Assembly (NCBI GenBank): GCA_016928995.1
Contig: JAFGJS010000137.1
Span: forward strand, 1 to 64,000
From: Candidatus Sumerlaeota bacterium
GTDB lineage: Bacteria > Sumerlaeota > Sumerlaeia > JAFGJS01
Length of the DNA stretch: 64,000 nucleotides
Direction: 5' to 3'
The position numbers and the translations under genes were made by a program. The notes under the pieces were generated by a model, which saw only the letters and a list, made by a program, of their open reading frames with translations, ran no database searches and was not told the DNA's origin. Positions 54,530-62,654 of this stretch are shown one piece after another; within the stretch, counting starts at the first letter, position 1, and each line of letters opens with the position of its first letter.

Positions 54530-55984
54530 ATGATCCTTAAGCAATCATCCAAGGCGTTGGGAACGATTGTGCTGACCGCGTTGGGAGCGGTTTGCTATGC
54601 CTTGGCGTTTCCGCCGATGGAATGGGCGTCGTTGGGCTGGCTGGCGTTTTTATGCTGGATGCTGGCTATCGGAAGGCGTTCGGAGCGATGGCAGTTGTAT
54701 GGCATGCTTGCCGGAGGATACATTGTCGCGGCGTTGGGACTGTGGTGGTTGACAGCGATCTTTGATGTGTATGCGGCGTGTCTCTGGATTATTTTCGCGG
54801 CCTATTTCGCGATATGGGGCGGATTGCTGCATATGACGGAAAAGCAATCCATGTGGCTTCGCTTGCTGTGGCCGGCCGTGGCTTGGTGTGCATTGGAGTA
54901 TGTCAAAGGCGAATTGAATCCCTTGCGTTTTTCATGGCTCTCCTTGGGGTATTCGCAGATCAATTGGCTTGGTTTTACGCTGGCGTCCTGGATCGGAGTG
55001 TACGGCGTTTCGTTTCTCATGGTGCTCTGGGCGACGCTGACGATGGAACTCCTGCATACTTTTCATCGTGATCGTTTGCGCAAACAGGGCGTGGCATTGG
55101 CGGCGCTGGCGGCGATTCCGCTGCTGGCGTGCATACCGGCAGGGGAGTGGTCGGGACCGGCGATTGGCACAGCGCGGTTGCAGCAATACAGCGATGATCA
55201 AGGAGCAGCGGGGATTCGCACATCGAATTATGGTCATGAGAAGGCGGTCGATTTGGTCGTCTGGCCGGAATACTGTTTTAATGACAATCCATCCAAGCCA
55301 AACGCCGCTTGTTTGCGGGTGATCCAACGAGCAGCGCAGGTTTCTCACTGGGGCATTATCGTAGGGGCGATCCAGGAAGCCGAAGACGGAGCGGATTTTT
55401 ACAACACTGCGTTTTTCATCGATCCATCAGGCGCAATCATCGGGAGCGCGGTGAAGAATCAGCCGATTCAGTTGATGAAGGACGGGCTGCCGGCGAAGGA
55501 AGTGACAGTGATCGAGCATGCCGTCGCCGATGGCGCAACCACGCGCACATTGCGCTTTGGCGTTGGCATATGCTATGACGGAAGCTACCAGCAGTACGTT
55601 CGGCGAATGGCGCAACGTGACGCGGAAACATTGATCTTTCCTGCGCTGAATTTGGAGCCCTGGGGCGCCATGCAACACACGCAGCATCAACGGCTATTTC
55701 AGTTTCGCGCAGCAGAGACGCATCTCCCAGTCTTAGTCGCGGCGTTCAGCGGTCCGACGTTCGTCGCGATGCCGAACGGAGCGTCCGGACCGCTTCTGCC
55801 TTATCATCAAACGGCGGAACTTGACGTGGAAATACCCGCGAGAGGCGGGCGTACGCTATTCATCCTTGGCGGCTGGTTGGTCGCCCCCCTTTGTTTAATG
55901 CTAGCCATTGGCGCGCTGGCGTTCATGCTGTTGCATCGGCGCATCAAGCCGCAGGCTGATCAGTCCCAAGAGGATGGCGCATAA
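54530..55984 (+). CDS. lnt: Apolipoprotein N-acyltransferase
   Basis: A 484-residue Lnt: six to seven N-terminal membrane segments, then a nitrilase-like domain. The catalytic triad is Glu in VVWPEYCF (~247), Lys in SAVKNQP (~309), and Cys in VGICYDGSY (~348). It completes lipoprotein maturation in the inner membrane by N-acylating the diacylglyceryl Cys, which agrees with the several lipobox proteins in this window and marks a double-membrane cell. The local sequence around the Lys departs from the usual LVPFGEY pattern. Confidence 0.9.
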   Translation: MILKQSSKALGTIVLTALGAVCYALAFPPMEWASLGWLAFLCWMLAIGRRSERWQLYGMLAGGYIVAALGLWWLTAIFDVYAACLWIIFAAYFAIWGGLLHMTEKQSMWLRLLWPAVAWCALEYVKGELNPLRFSWLSLGYSQINWLGFTLASWIGVYGVSFLMVLWATLTMELLHTFHRDRLRKQGVALAALAAIPLLACIPAGEWSGPAIGTARLQQYSDDQGAAGIRTSNYGHEKAVDLVVWPEYCFNDNPSKPNAACLRVIQRAAQVSHWGIIVGAIQEAEDGADFYNTAFFIDPSGAIIGSAVKNQPIQLMKDGLPAKEVTVIEHAVADGATTRTLRFGVGICYDGSYQQYVRRMAQRDAETLIFPALNLEPWGAMQHTQHQRLFQFRAAETHLPVLVAAFSGPTFVAMPNGASGPLLPYHQTAELDVEIPARGGRTLFILGGWLVAPLCLMLAIGALAFMLLHRRIKPQADQSQEDGA

Positions 55985-55994
55985 TCCGATGCCT

Positions 55995-57542
55995 TCAGTC
56001 CAAAGAATGCGGCGGCGCCCAGTTCGGCGCTTTATGGCTGCATTCGGGATACTGACCGATAGGATTGAGCGTGTATTTGCCTCCAGATGGACACTTCGGC
56101 GCTGTGCGCAGATAATTGTTGGGGCCGACCAGCGTCGCGATGCCGCCGGGGATTTCATCGCCTTCGTTCAGGTTGTTGTCCAGCGCGTATTGCCACTTTG
56201 CGCCGTCGAGTTTGGAAAGGTTCTCCTGACAGGCGCGGCCCCTGGCTGTTTCGCGCGCGCGGATGAACGAGGGAATCGCGATGGCCGTGAGGATTCCACC
56301 CGCGGCCGGGCCGTTCATCGTCATCATTAGGGCTTGCGGGCTTAGGCGGTTGGGCGATCGTGCGATCCACCATGCGCCGTCCGGGAGATTGACGCGGATC
56401 ATGACATTGGGCGCGGGTTTTTCTCCGGCTTGAGTCGCGCCGTCCAGCAGCATTTGCGACATGACCTGCATCCCGATTTTTTGCTGTTCCTCGGTTGCGT
56501 TTTCCATGCCGGCCAGAAACATGCCGGCGATCACTTGACGCAACCGCCCATTGGAATAATGCATGCCGTTGCCTTCCGCAGGCAGCCCCATAAACATGCG
56601 CTGGAATTCGGGATTGCTTCCGAGATTTTCGGAGGAGGCGTGGGCGCCGATGATTTGGCCGAGATATTCCTGGCTGCTGGCGAGGATCAGGATGTTTTCA
56701 TGCTGACCGACAGCCGGGGAAAATGGAACATCGGGGGGCGTGCTGATGACTTTGACCGGTATGCCTTCGACTTCATATTCGCCCATGGGAAACGGCGATA
56801 GCTCGAATTTTCCAGTGAGGTAACGCAGCGGCGCGTCGTTCTTCACGCGAACCAACAGTGCGACGTCAACGAATGGGATTTTCATCCCGGCAGGCTGGCT
56901 CGGAAAGAACTCCTCTTCATCAAAATCGAGCAGCAAGGCGTATTCATCGCCCAAGCCCTCGAGCAGTGTGTCGAGATTTGTAGCCAGTTGCATTTGGAGC
57001 ATCATCAAAACGCCTTCCAACTGCGACTGCTGCTTTTGCGTGCCGTGTTGCGCGAACGTCTCGCGCAGCCCTTTAACGAGTTGACCGAAATTCAGATCCT
57101 CACAATGGAAGAGCTCGGTTTGCGCCGGAGCGTAGCGCAGCAAGTCAAAGGCGTGCGGCTCTCCGCCGAGGGATTCGAGCAATCCCTTGCGTCGCTCGGA
57201 CGGGATGTGCAGGAAAATTTTATTCAAATAGTGATCTTCTTCGCGAATGCTGCTGGCGCCGACATCTTCGATGCCGTAGAGTCCCGAGGCGATGCTCAGT
57301 AATTTTATGATGGATACGACTTCTTCGGCTTTGGGATCGTGAAGGGTGGAGCTCATCAGCTCCGTCAATGTCTCAACCTGGCTTTGCATCACATCTTCGA
57401 TGTCCATGTAGACATAGAGCACGCCGCCCCGGTCGAGGCGCTGTTCCACTTTCTGGAAATCGCTGGATGGTTCCTGGGCGAAAGCGATGTTCGCCAGCAC
57501 CATCCCCATCATGATCAGCCACGTGTGTCGTTTGGTTGACAT
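55995..57542 (-). CDS. Large secreted protein with a C-terminal pseudopilin-like segment
   Basis: A 515-residue protein with a signal peptide (WLIMMGMVLANIAFAQEP). Residues ~30-400 are a globular region of unknown function, resembling large secreted DUF3352-like proteins. At ~410 begins GGILTAIAIPSFIRARETAR, then CQENLSKLDGAKWQYALDN and PKCPSGGKYTLNPIG, which match the C-terminal globular part of small pseudopilins. The long N-terminal pilin helix is missing. A fusion or a remodelled pilin-derived domain is likely. Confidence 0.75.
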   Translation of the reverse strand: MSTKRHTWLIMMGMVLANIAFAQEPSSDFQKVEQRLDRGGVLYVYMDIEDVMQSQVETLTELMSSTLHDPKAEEVVSIIKLLSIASGLYGIEDVGASSIREEDHYLNKIFLHIPSERRKGLLESLGGEPHAFDLLRYAPAQTELFHCEDLNFGQLVKGLRETFAQHGTQKQQSQLEGVLMMLQMQLATNLDTLLEGLGDEYALLLDFDEEEFFPSQPAGMKIPFVDVALLVRVKNDAPLRYLTGKFELSPFPMGEYEVEGIPVKVISTPPDVPFSPAVGQHENILILASSQEYLGQIIGAHASSENLGSNPEFQRMFMGLPAEGNGMHYSNGRLRQVIAGMFLAGMENATEEQQKIGMQVMSQMLLDGATQAGEKPAPNVMIRVNLPDGAWWIARSPNRLSPQALMMTMNGPAAGGILTAIAIPSFIRARETARGRACQENLSKLDGAKWQYALDNNLNEGDEIPGGIATLVGPNNYLRTAPKCPSGGKYTLNPIGQYPECSHKAPNWAPPHSLD

Positions 57543-57728
57543 AGCCGGTGCTCCCTTTGCTTTGGATTTCGTTTATAAAATCATGAGTCGTTCGTTGCGG
57601 TGGGACGCCTTGAATTTCTGATACTTATTACGTTTCTATTGTTACTGGCGGCTTATATCGCTGTCAACTCTTCTTGACAACCGGCCTGCACGGTTCGTAG
57701 GGTTCTTTTTTGTTATCAACGCTTTTCG

Positions 57729-57734
57729 TATGAT
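57729..57734 (+). promoter_or_regulatory. -10 box for the riboswitch transcript
   Basis: TATGAT lies 15 bases before the riboswitch P1 stem, so a start near 57741 fits. A matching -35 is weak. A TTGACA at 57674 is too far away to pair with it. Confidence 0.4.
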
Positions 57735-57743
57735 CCGTTGATT

Positions 57744-57930
57744 GCAGCAGGTGTCTCAAATCCCGGATGCGCGTGCTTCGGGGGGAGAGAGTAAAAGGGA
57801 AGTCCGTGTGAATCGGACGCGATCCCGTCACTGTAATTGGCGACGGCGACCCCATCACGCCACTGGCCCGGTTGGGCTGGGAAGGCGGGGAACGCCGGAT
57901 GACCCATGAGCCAGGAAACCTGCCTGCTGC
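57744..57930 (+). ncRNA. Cobalamin riboswitch
   Basis: Consensus elements appear in order: 5' P1 strand GCAGCAGG (57744-57751), the AAAAGGGAAGTCCGTGTGAA region (57793-57812), GATCCCGTCACTGTAA (57821-57836), GGCGGGGAACGCC, and the B12 box GAGCCAGGAAACCTGCC (57908-57924), closed by CTGC…GCTGC pairing with the 5' strand. It senses adenosylcobalamin or related corrinoids and lowers expression when B12 is plentiful. The leader continues to the first gene at 58150. A weak hairpin plus a T-rich tract at 58017-58026 could serve as an attenuator. Confidence 0.96.
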
Positions 57931-58067
57931 CCGACCGTGACTCGACCTTTTTCGAGGATGAAAAGGCGGGGCGAACCGTGGCCAGCTTAAACCGCATATT
58001 CTGTATCCCTCGCGGGCTTTTTCTTTTCGCTGTGTCATTCTGTTTAATCGCTTCCCTTTTTGCATAG

Positions 58068-58083
58068 GACCGTCCGGACGGTC
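58068..58083. promoter_or_regulatory. 16-bp perfect palindrome in the riboswitch leader
   Basis: GACCGTCCGGACGGTC lies between the riboswitch and the first gene (67 bases before its start). It may be a protein operator, or as RNA a stem that hides the ribosome site. No second copy is seen in the window. Confidence 0.5.
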
Positions 58084-58149
58084 TGAATGCTATTCCTTTG
58101 ATTCGGTGAGATCCACGGCGGAATGACTCAGGCACGAGGAGATGCCGCC

Positions 58150-59616
58150 ATGAAACGTTTGGTTTTTTCGCTCTACGCCGCGCTGGCGTTGAGCGCTGTG
58201 GGGAGCATGCAAGCCGCAACGCAAGATCCGCGTGTGGCTTTGGAAGGGAAGGTTGTCGAGTGGGCCGGGAGCGGCCCCAACACTGCATTCGTCGTGATTG
58301 ATTTCGACGCTTCCACCACCGGTTCCGCCGAATTCGCCTTCGGCGTACAGTTCACCAGCCCAACGATCACCGGAATAGAGGCGCTGGAAATCCTGGCCGA
58401 CGCCACGAGCGTGGAATTGACCAGCACAGTGTACAGTTTCGGAACATCAATTGACGCCATCGAATACACCCGCGACGGCGAGACCTACTATCGCACTTAC
58501 GCCTATGATTACAGCGAGTTCTGGAATTACTACGCCAGCGCGGATTCCGGCGTCACGTGGGAAATGTGCAGCATCGGCGCCTCCGACCGCATCCTGAGCG
58601 ATGGCGATGTGGATGGATGGCATTATGACGCATGGGGCGCGTCGCCACCGAATGGACCGCGCGTCTTACCCGCGTCCACGCTGCCCTTGGAGCGCGAGGT
58701 GGTGGAATGGGCCGGCTGCGGCGAGCGTTCGGCGTTCGTCGTGGTCGATTTTGATTTATCCACCACGGATTCGGTTGAGTTCGTCTTTGGCGTGAATTTC
58801 ACCAGCCCGACGATCACCGGCGCCGAGGCGCTGCACATCCTGCACGCGGAAACCAGTTTGCGCGTGACAGGCACCTCTTATGGCTATGATACGTTCGTTG
58901 ATTCCATCGAATACACGCACAACGGCGAAACGTACGTCAGCACAGGGACATTGGCGGATGAGACGTACTGGGCGATCAACAACATGCGCGGAGCGGATGA
59001 GTGGGCTTATGCCAGCACCGGCATCGAGGGACGCACGTTGCATCATGGCGATGTGGATGGCTATCAATTCCTGGGGTGGTACGACTTTTCCACCGGACCG
59101 AACGGACCTGTGACCGGCGATCCGCCGCAAGACATACTTGTCACTGATGCCATCGACTGGGTGGGCGCGGGCGAGCGCGTGGGTTACGTGGTCATTGACT
59201 TCGACAAGTCCACAACCGACTCGCGCGAATTTGTGTTTGGCGTGCGTTTCGATTGTCCGACGATCACGGGCGAGGATGCGCTGCAGTTGTTGATGGATGA
59301 AGCCGGACTGGAGATCACCAGCACGACCTATTCATTCGGCACATTCATCGACAGCGTCACTTACGAATACGAAGGCGAGACATACACGGCGACCGGCAGC
59401 TTCGCGACATCGACGTATTGGTCGGCCTGGATTAGCCGCGATTATGGCGCGGCATGGGATTACGGTTTGGTCGGCATCAGCGACCGGATGTTCCATCATG
59501 CGGATGTAGATGGGTATCAATTCCTGGGCTACTCCGACTTCACATCCGGTCCGAACGGTCCGCGTCAGCTGCCGCCAGTCGTAACACGAGCCAGGATCTG
59601 GCGCTGGTATGAATAG
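58150..59616 (+). CDS. Secreted protein with three transcobalamin-C-terminal-like (DUF4430-like) repeats
   Basis: A 488-residue exported protein. ATG 58150 has GAGGAG eight bases upstream; a signal peptide is followed by three ~137-residue repeats (35-171, 184-320, 334-471). Each repeat has VVEWAG-type start, FAFGVQFTSPTITG, EAL, YSFGT-x-IDAIEY, then GASDRILSDGDVDGW and a final SGPNGP. The order (ITG-x-EAL, Y-x-FGTxIDxI, short W/Y strand, G-x-x-R-x-L-x-DGD) resembles the C-terminal domain of transcobalamin and intrinsic factor. With the cobalamin riboswitch upstream it is a strong candidate corrinoid-binding protein. Binding itself is inferred. Confidence 0.82.
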   Translation: MKRLVFSLYAALALSAVGSMQAATQDPRVALEGKVVEWAGSGPNTAFVVIDFDASTTGSAEFAFGVQFTSPTITGIEALEILADATSVELTSTVYSFGTSIDAIEYTRDGETYYRTYAYDYSEFWNYYASADSGVTWEMCSIGASDRILSDGDVDGWHYDAWGASPPNGPRVLPASTLPLEREVVEWAGCGERSAFVVVDFDLSTTDSVEFVFGVNFTSPTITGAEALHILHAETSLRVTGTSYGYDTFVDSIEYTHNGETYVSTGTLADETYWAINNMRGADEWAYASTGIEGRTLHHGDVDGYQFLGWYDFSTGPNGPVTGDPPQDILVTDAIDWVGAGERVGYVVIDFDKSTTDSREFVFGVRFDCPTITGEDALQLLMDEAGLEITSTTYSFGTFIDSVTYEYEGETYTATGSFATSTYWSAWISRDYGAAWDYGLVGISDRMFHHADVDGYQFLGYSDFTSGPNGPRQLPPVVTRARIWRWYE

Positions 59617-59659
59617 CCAGCTTGAGCGAAGTGTGTTGTAAGACACGATCCTTCTTCCG

Positions 59660-59697
59660 GGCAATTGTCAATTGTCCATTGGCAATTGACAATTGTC
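59660..59697. repeat. Inverted repeat between first and second riboswitch-operon genes
   Basis: Perfect 13-bp stem CAATTGTCAATTG / CAATTGACAATTG with an eight-base loop (up to 17 pairs with wobbles), 45 bases after the first stop and 30 before the second start. It may protect or tune the intercistronic RNA. Similar CAATTGT-rich elements occur in other genomes. Confidence 0.85.
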
Positions 59698-59727
59698 GCG
59701 GATGAAGACTGCAAGCGAGGAGTTCAA

Positions 59728-61098
59728 ATGATGTTATATGGGAACTACAGAATGAAGCGGCAGATAATCGGTCTTGTTTTGGCGGCGCTTGCACAGTTGA
59801 TGTTCTGCATGCTTTCCGCGCGTGGTGACTATGAATTCATTATGCCACAACGCCTGACTGATGCATCCGAGAATTACCAACTCTCGCGTTGCGCCAACGG
59901 CCAGTTGGGATTCGACACCAGCGGCACGCTGCACATGACCTACTGGTCCGGCGGCGCCAGCGCGTCGGAAGCCGATCCATCCTACGTTTATTATCGCTCG
60001 ATGGACGCGAACGGCGAACTGAGCGTGGCGGAAAGCATTGCCGGTTCGGGCGGCGGCACGTACATCGGCGGCCGCCAGCCGTCGCTCGCGCTCGACGCGG
60101 ACGGCGGCGTGTGGATCGTCTGGCACGATCATCGCCACACGTCTTCGGCCACGGGCGACAACAACATCAACAACATCGAAATTTACGCGGACCATAAACC
60201 AGCGGGCGGCTCGTTTCTTGCGGATGATCTGCGGTTGACGAATTCGAGCGCTTCACACTCCGGCGACAACGGCTATGCGCCGCGCATTGTTGCACATCCC
60301 TCCGGCGCGCTTAGCGTCGCGTGGTATGATTTCAATTTCAGCGCGACGGGCGAAGTATCGGATCTGTGCTTAAAGACAGGAATGGCGGCGGACGGATTCG
60401 ATCTCAGCGAGACTATGAGCGAGATGCGGTTGACGAACTTCAATGATCGTGACGGCGATCCATCGTATACCGTGCCGGATCTTTGCGTGACGCCAGACGG
60501 CTCGCGGCATCTGGTCTGGGGCAGTGATTTTCTGGCCGGTGGCGATCTGTATTACGGCGTCGCGACTTCCGGCTCCATGACCTTGAGCGAAACAGTGCTG
60601 GCAACCGGTGCGTGGGATTTTTTTGATCCGGCGCACATCGCCGCTGCGCCCAATGGCGATGTGTGGATCGCATACGGCGATCAGACGGCCAATGGTGGAG
60701 CGGCGGAGAACGTCGTGTTGTTGCGCAAACGGGCCGGGGAGGCGTCCTTCGATCCGCCGGTCACACTGTTTGCCGCTTCCGCCCGGCAGTACGCGCCGGA
60801 CATCGAGATCGACGCGGACGGCATCGCGCACGTGGTATGGATCGACCGGCGCGACGGACGTGATGTGTATTACGCCCGGCTCGACACGGCGACGAATGAG
60901 ATTCTATCGGCGCGAGCGCTGACTACCTATGACGGCAATTGGGAACGTCCTAGCATCGCGCTGGACGCCGCCGGAAGTCCGGCAGTGTTGTACGAGGAAA
61001 ACATCGACCTGGATCACGGTGACATCTGGCTGGTTCGCGTCAAGGCGTCCGTCCAAATGACCGGCGCGGATTCACGCTTATGGGAATGCTATGAATAA
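59728..61098 (+). CDS. Secreted beta-propeller protein (riboswitch operon)
   Basis: A 456-residue exported protein. ATG 59728 or 59731 has GAGGAG close upstream. The n-region and core (MKRQIIGLVLAALAQLMFCM) form a signal. The rest has repeated blade motifs with x-x-Dx-DGxxHxVWxD (ALDADGGVWIVWHD; TPDGSRHLVWGSD; IDADGIAHVVWIDRRDGRD), typical of sialidase/BNR-like propellers. It ends SRLWECYE, similar to the tail of the preceding gene (IWRWYE). Bacteroides BtuG, a high-affinity corrinoid binder, is also a propeller, but no close relation can be claimed. Stop overlaps the next start. Confidence 0.78.
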   Translation: MMLYGNYRMKRQIIGLVLAALAQLMFCMLSARGDYEFIMPQRLTDASENYQLSRCANGQLGFDTSGTLHMTYWSGGASASEADPSYVYYRSMDANGELSVAESIAGSGGGTYIGGRQPSLALDADGGVWIVWHDHRHTSSATGDNNINNIEIYADHKPAGGSFLADDLRLTNSSASHSGDNGYAPRIVAHPSGALSVAWYDFNFSATGEVSDLCLKTGMAADGFDLSETMSEMRLTNFNDRDGDPSYTVPDLCVTPDGSRHLVWGSDFLAGGDLYYGVATSGSMTLSETVLATGAWDFFDPAHIAAAPNGDVWIAYGDQTANGGAAENVVLLRKRAGEASFDPPVTLFAASARQYAPDIEIDADGIAHVVWIDRRDGRDVYYARLDTATNEILSARALTTYDGNWERPSIALDAAGSPAVLYEENIDLDHGDIWLVRVKASVQMTGADSRLWECYE

Positions 61099-61771
61099 CT
61101 CGCGCGCACATGGCTTCACTTTGCTCGAACTGCTGGTGGTCGTGCTGATCATCGGCATCCTGGCGCTGATCATTTCGTTCAACATGCGCGTGGCGGTCGA
61201 GCGCGCCTGGAAGGCGTCCGACGCGGCGAACCTGCACACGCTCGCCGCGGCTTTGCAGACGTATTACATGGATCACGGCGAGCTGCCGCTGGGCGATCAC
61301 GAAGCCGGACCGTTCATGTCGCACACGCCGGATTTCGACCAGGTGGGCAACGGTCCGGCGGGCGGCGGATCGTGGGACGGCGTGCCGTGGCTGCTGTATG
61401 AATACGGCTACGTGAGCAGCTGGACGGTTTTCTTCAACCCGAAGTATCTGCGCCGGCTGGATTGTCCACAGACGATTCGCGGCGGCTATCCGCGCTTCCA
61501 TAATTTCCGCTACGCATACAACAGCGCCAACGCCTCGGCCGGGGGGCATGCGGGCGGTTCGGGCGACATCATGAGCGGCGAAACCTGGCTCTTGCGCGAC
61601 ATCTGGATCGGTCCGCGCGACGGTTTTTACGCCGCCAATTATCCCGGCTATCCCGCCGACTACGAATACCCCTGGGGCGAAGGCGAATACGAAAACAAGC
61701 TCGAGCACGCCGTCTATGCCGACCTCGCCGTCCGCCTCGTCATCGGCGGCACTGACGAACGCGTGGAGTGA
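61091..61771 (+). CDS. Pseudopilin in the riboswitch operon
   Basis: A 226-residue pseudopilin with the signal HGFTLLELLVVVLIIGILAL (Glu at +5). Its start codon lies within the end of the propeller gene (8 bases overlap), so the two are translationally coupled. The globular part is rich in Gly/Trp/Tyr (YLRRLDCPQTIRGGYPRFHN; GPRDGFYAANYPGYPADYE), and ends in a beta strand region. Role presumably in surface display or export of the preceding proteins. Confidence 0.9.
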   Translation: MNNSRAHGFTLLELLVVVLIIGILALIISFNMRVAVERAWKASDAANLHTLAAALQTYYMDHGELPLGDHEAGPFMSHTPDFDQVGNGPAGGGSWDGVPWLLYEYGYVSSWTVFFNPKYLRRLDCPQTIRGGYPRFHNFRYAYNSANASAGGHAGGSGDIMSGETWLLRDIWIGPRDGFYAANYPGYPADYEYPWGEGEYENKLEHAVYADLAVRLVIGGTDERVE

Positions 61772-61797
61772 ATATCTGAGATTGATTTGCAGATGTA

Positions 61798-62631
61798 CTA
61801 TTTTTTGGATGCGCCTTCCTGAATTTTCACCGGCATGGGCTCCGTGGCGGAGCCGGCGTAGAGCGAGAGGTGCGGGAAGGGAATTTCGATGCCTTCCTGG
61901 TCGAAGCGTTCCTTGATGGCGATGATCATTTCGTTCTTGGTGTTCAGCCAGTTCTCCTTGGCCGTCCAGACAGTCAGCAGCATGTCGATGGACGAGGAGC
62001 CGTAGCCCGTGAAGATGACTTGCGGCGCAGGCTCTTCGAGCGATTGCGGGAAGTGATGCGCCACTTCCAGCAAAACGTCACGCACGCGGCGCAGATCTTC
62101 CTTGTATGCCACGCCGACGTTGATGTCCACGCGGCGAATGGGAAACCTGGTGGCTGTGGTGACTTGAGTTTTGAGAATGGTTTCGTTCGGAATGCGCACG
62201 AACTTGTTGTCAAATTGGCGCAATTTAACCGAGAGCGCGTCGATGGAAAGCACGACGCCGGTGACGCCGTCGACAGTGATGACATCGCCCACGACAAAGG
62301 GCTTTTCCACGACGAGAAACAGGCCGCTGATCAGGTTGCTCAGCGTGGTCTGAGCGGCGAAGCCGATGGCGACTCCGGCGATGCCCGCCGCGCCGAGGAT
62401 GTGCACGAGCTCGAAGCCTAATTCTCCCAGCACGGAGATGCCGATCAGCGCCATGCCGCCATAGACGATCAATTTATTGACGATCAGGCCGTGCTGAGGG
62501 GAGTAATGCTTGGAGCAGTAGCGCTGCGAAAATTGTCCCAACCAGATGATCAGCGGGATGCCCAGCAGGATCCACGAGGCGATTCGCAGCACATGCGCGT
62601 TTTGGATTGCCATTTCTTTCAAGATGTCCAT
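61798..62631 (-). CDS. Small-conductance mechanosensitive channel (MscS family)
   Basis: A 277-residue MscS. TM helices 1-2 are followed by TM3 with GAAGIAGVAIGFAAQTTLSN, then the beta domain (VEKPFVVGDVITVDGVTG; RIPNETIL) and C-terminal alpha/beta domain. Gates ion efflux upon membrane stretch in the inner membrane. AAAGG eight bases before ATG. A DUF432 gene lies directly upstream on the same strand. Confidence 0.96.
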   Translation of the reverse strand: MDILKEMAIQNAHVLRIASWILLGIPLIIWLGQFSQRYCSKHYSPQHGLIVNKLIVYGGMALIGISVLGELGFELVHILGAAGIAGVAIGFAAQTTLSNLISGLFLVVEKPFVVGDVITVDGVTGVVLSIDALSVKLRQFDNKFVRIPNETILKTQVTTATRFPIRRVDINVGVAYKEDLRRVRDVLLEVAHHFPQSLEEPAPQVIFTGYGSSSIDMLLTVWTAKENWLNTKNEMIIAIKERFDQEGIEIPFPHLSLYAGSATEPMPVKIQEGASKK

Positions 62632-62654
62632 GTCAAAACCTTTGGCGGTCTGTC

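Noticed and set aside
57664-58288. Minus-strand reading frames across the riboswitch
   Set aside because: They are shadows of the riboswitch and the opposite coding sequence, with no ribosome site.
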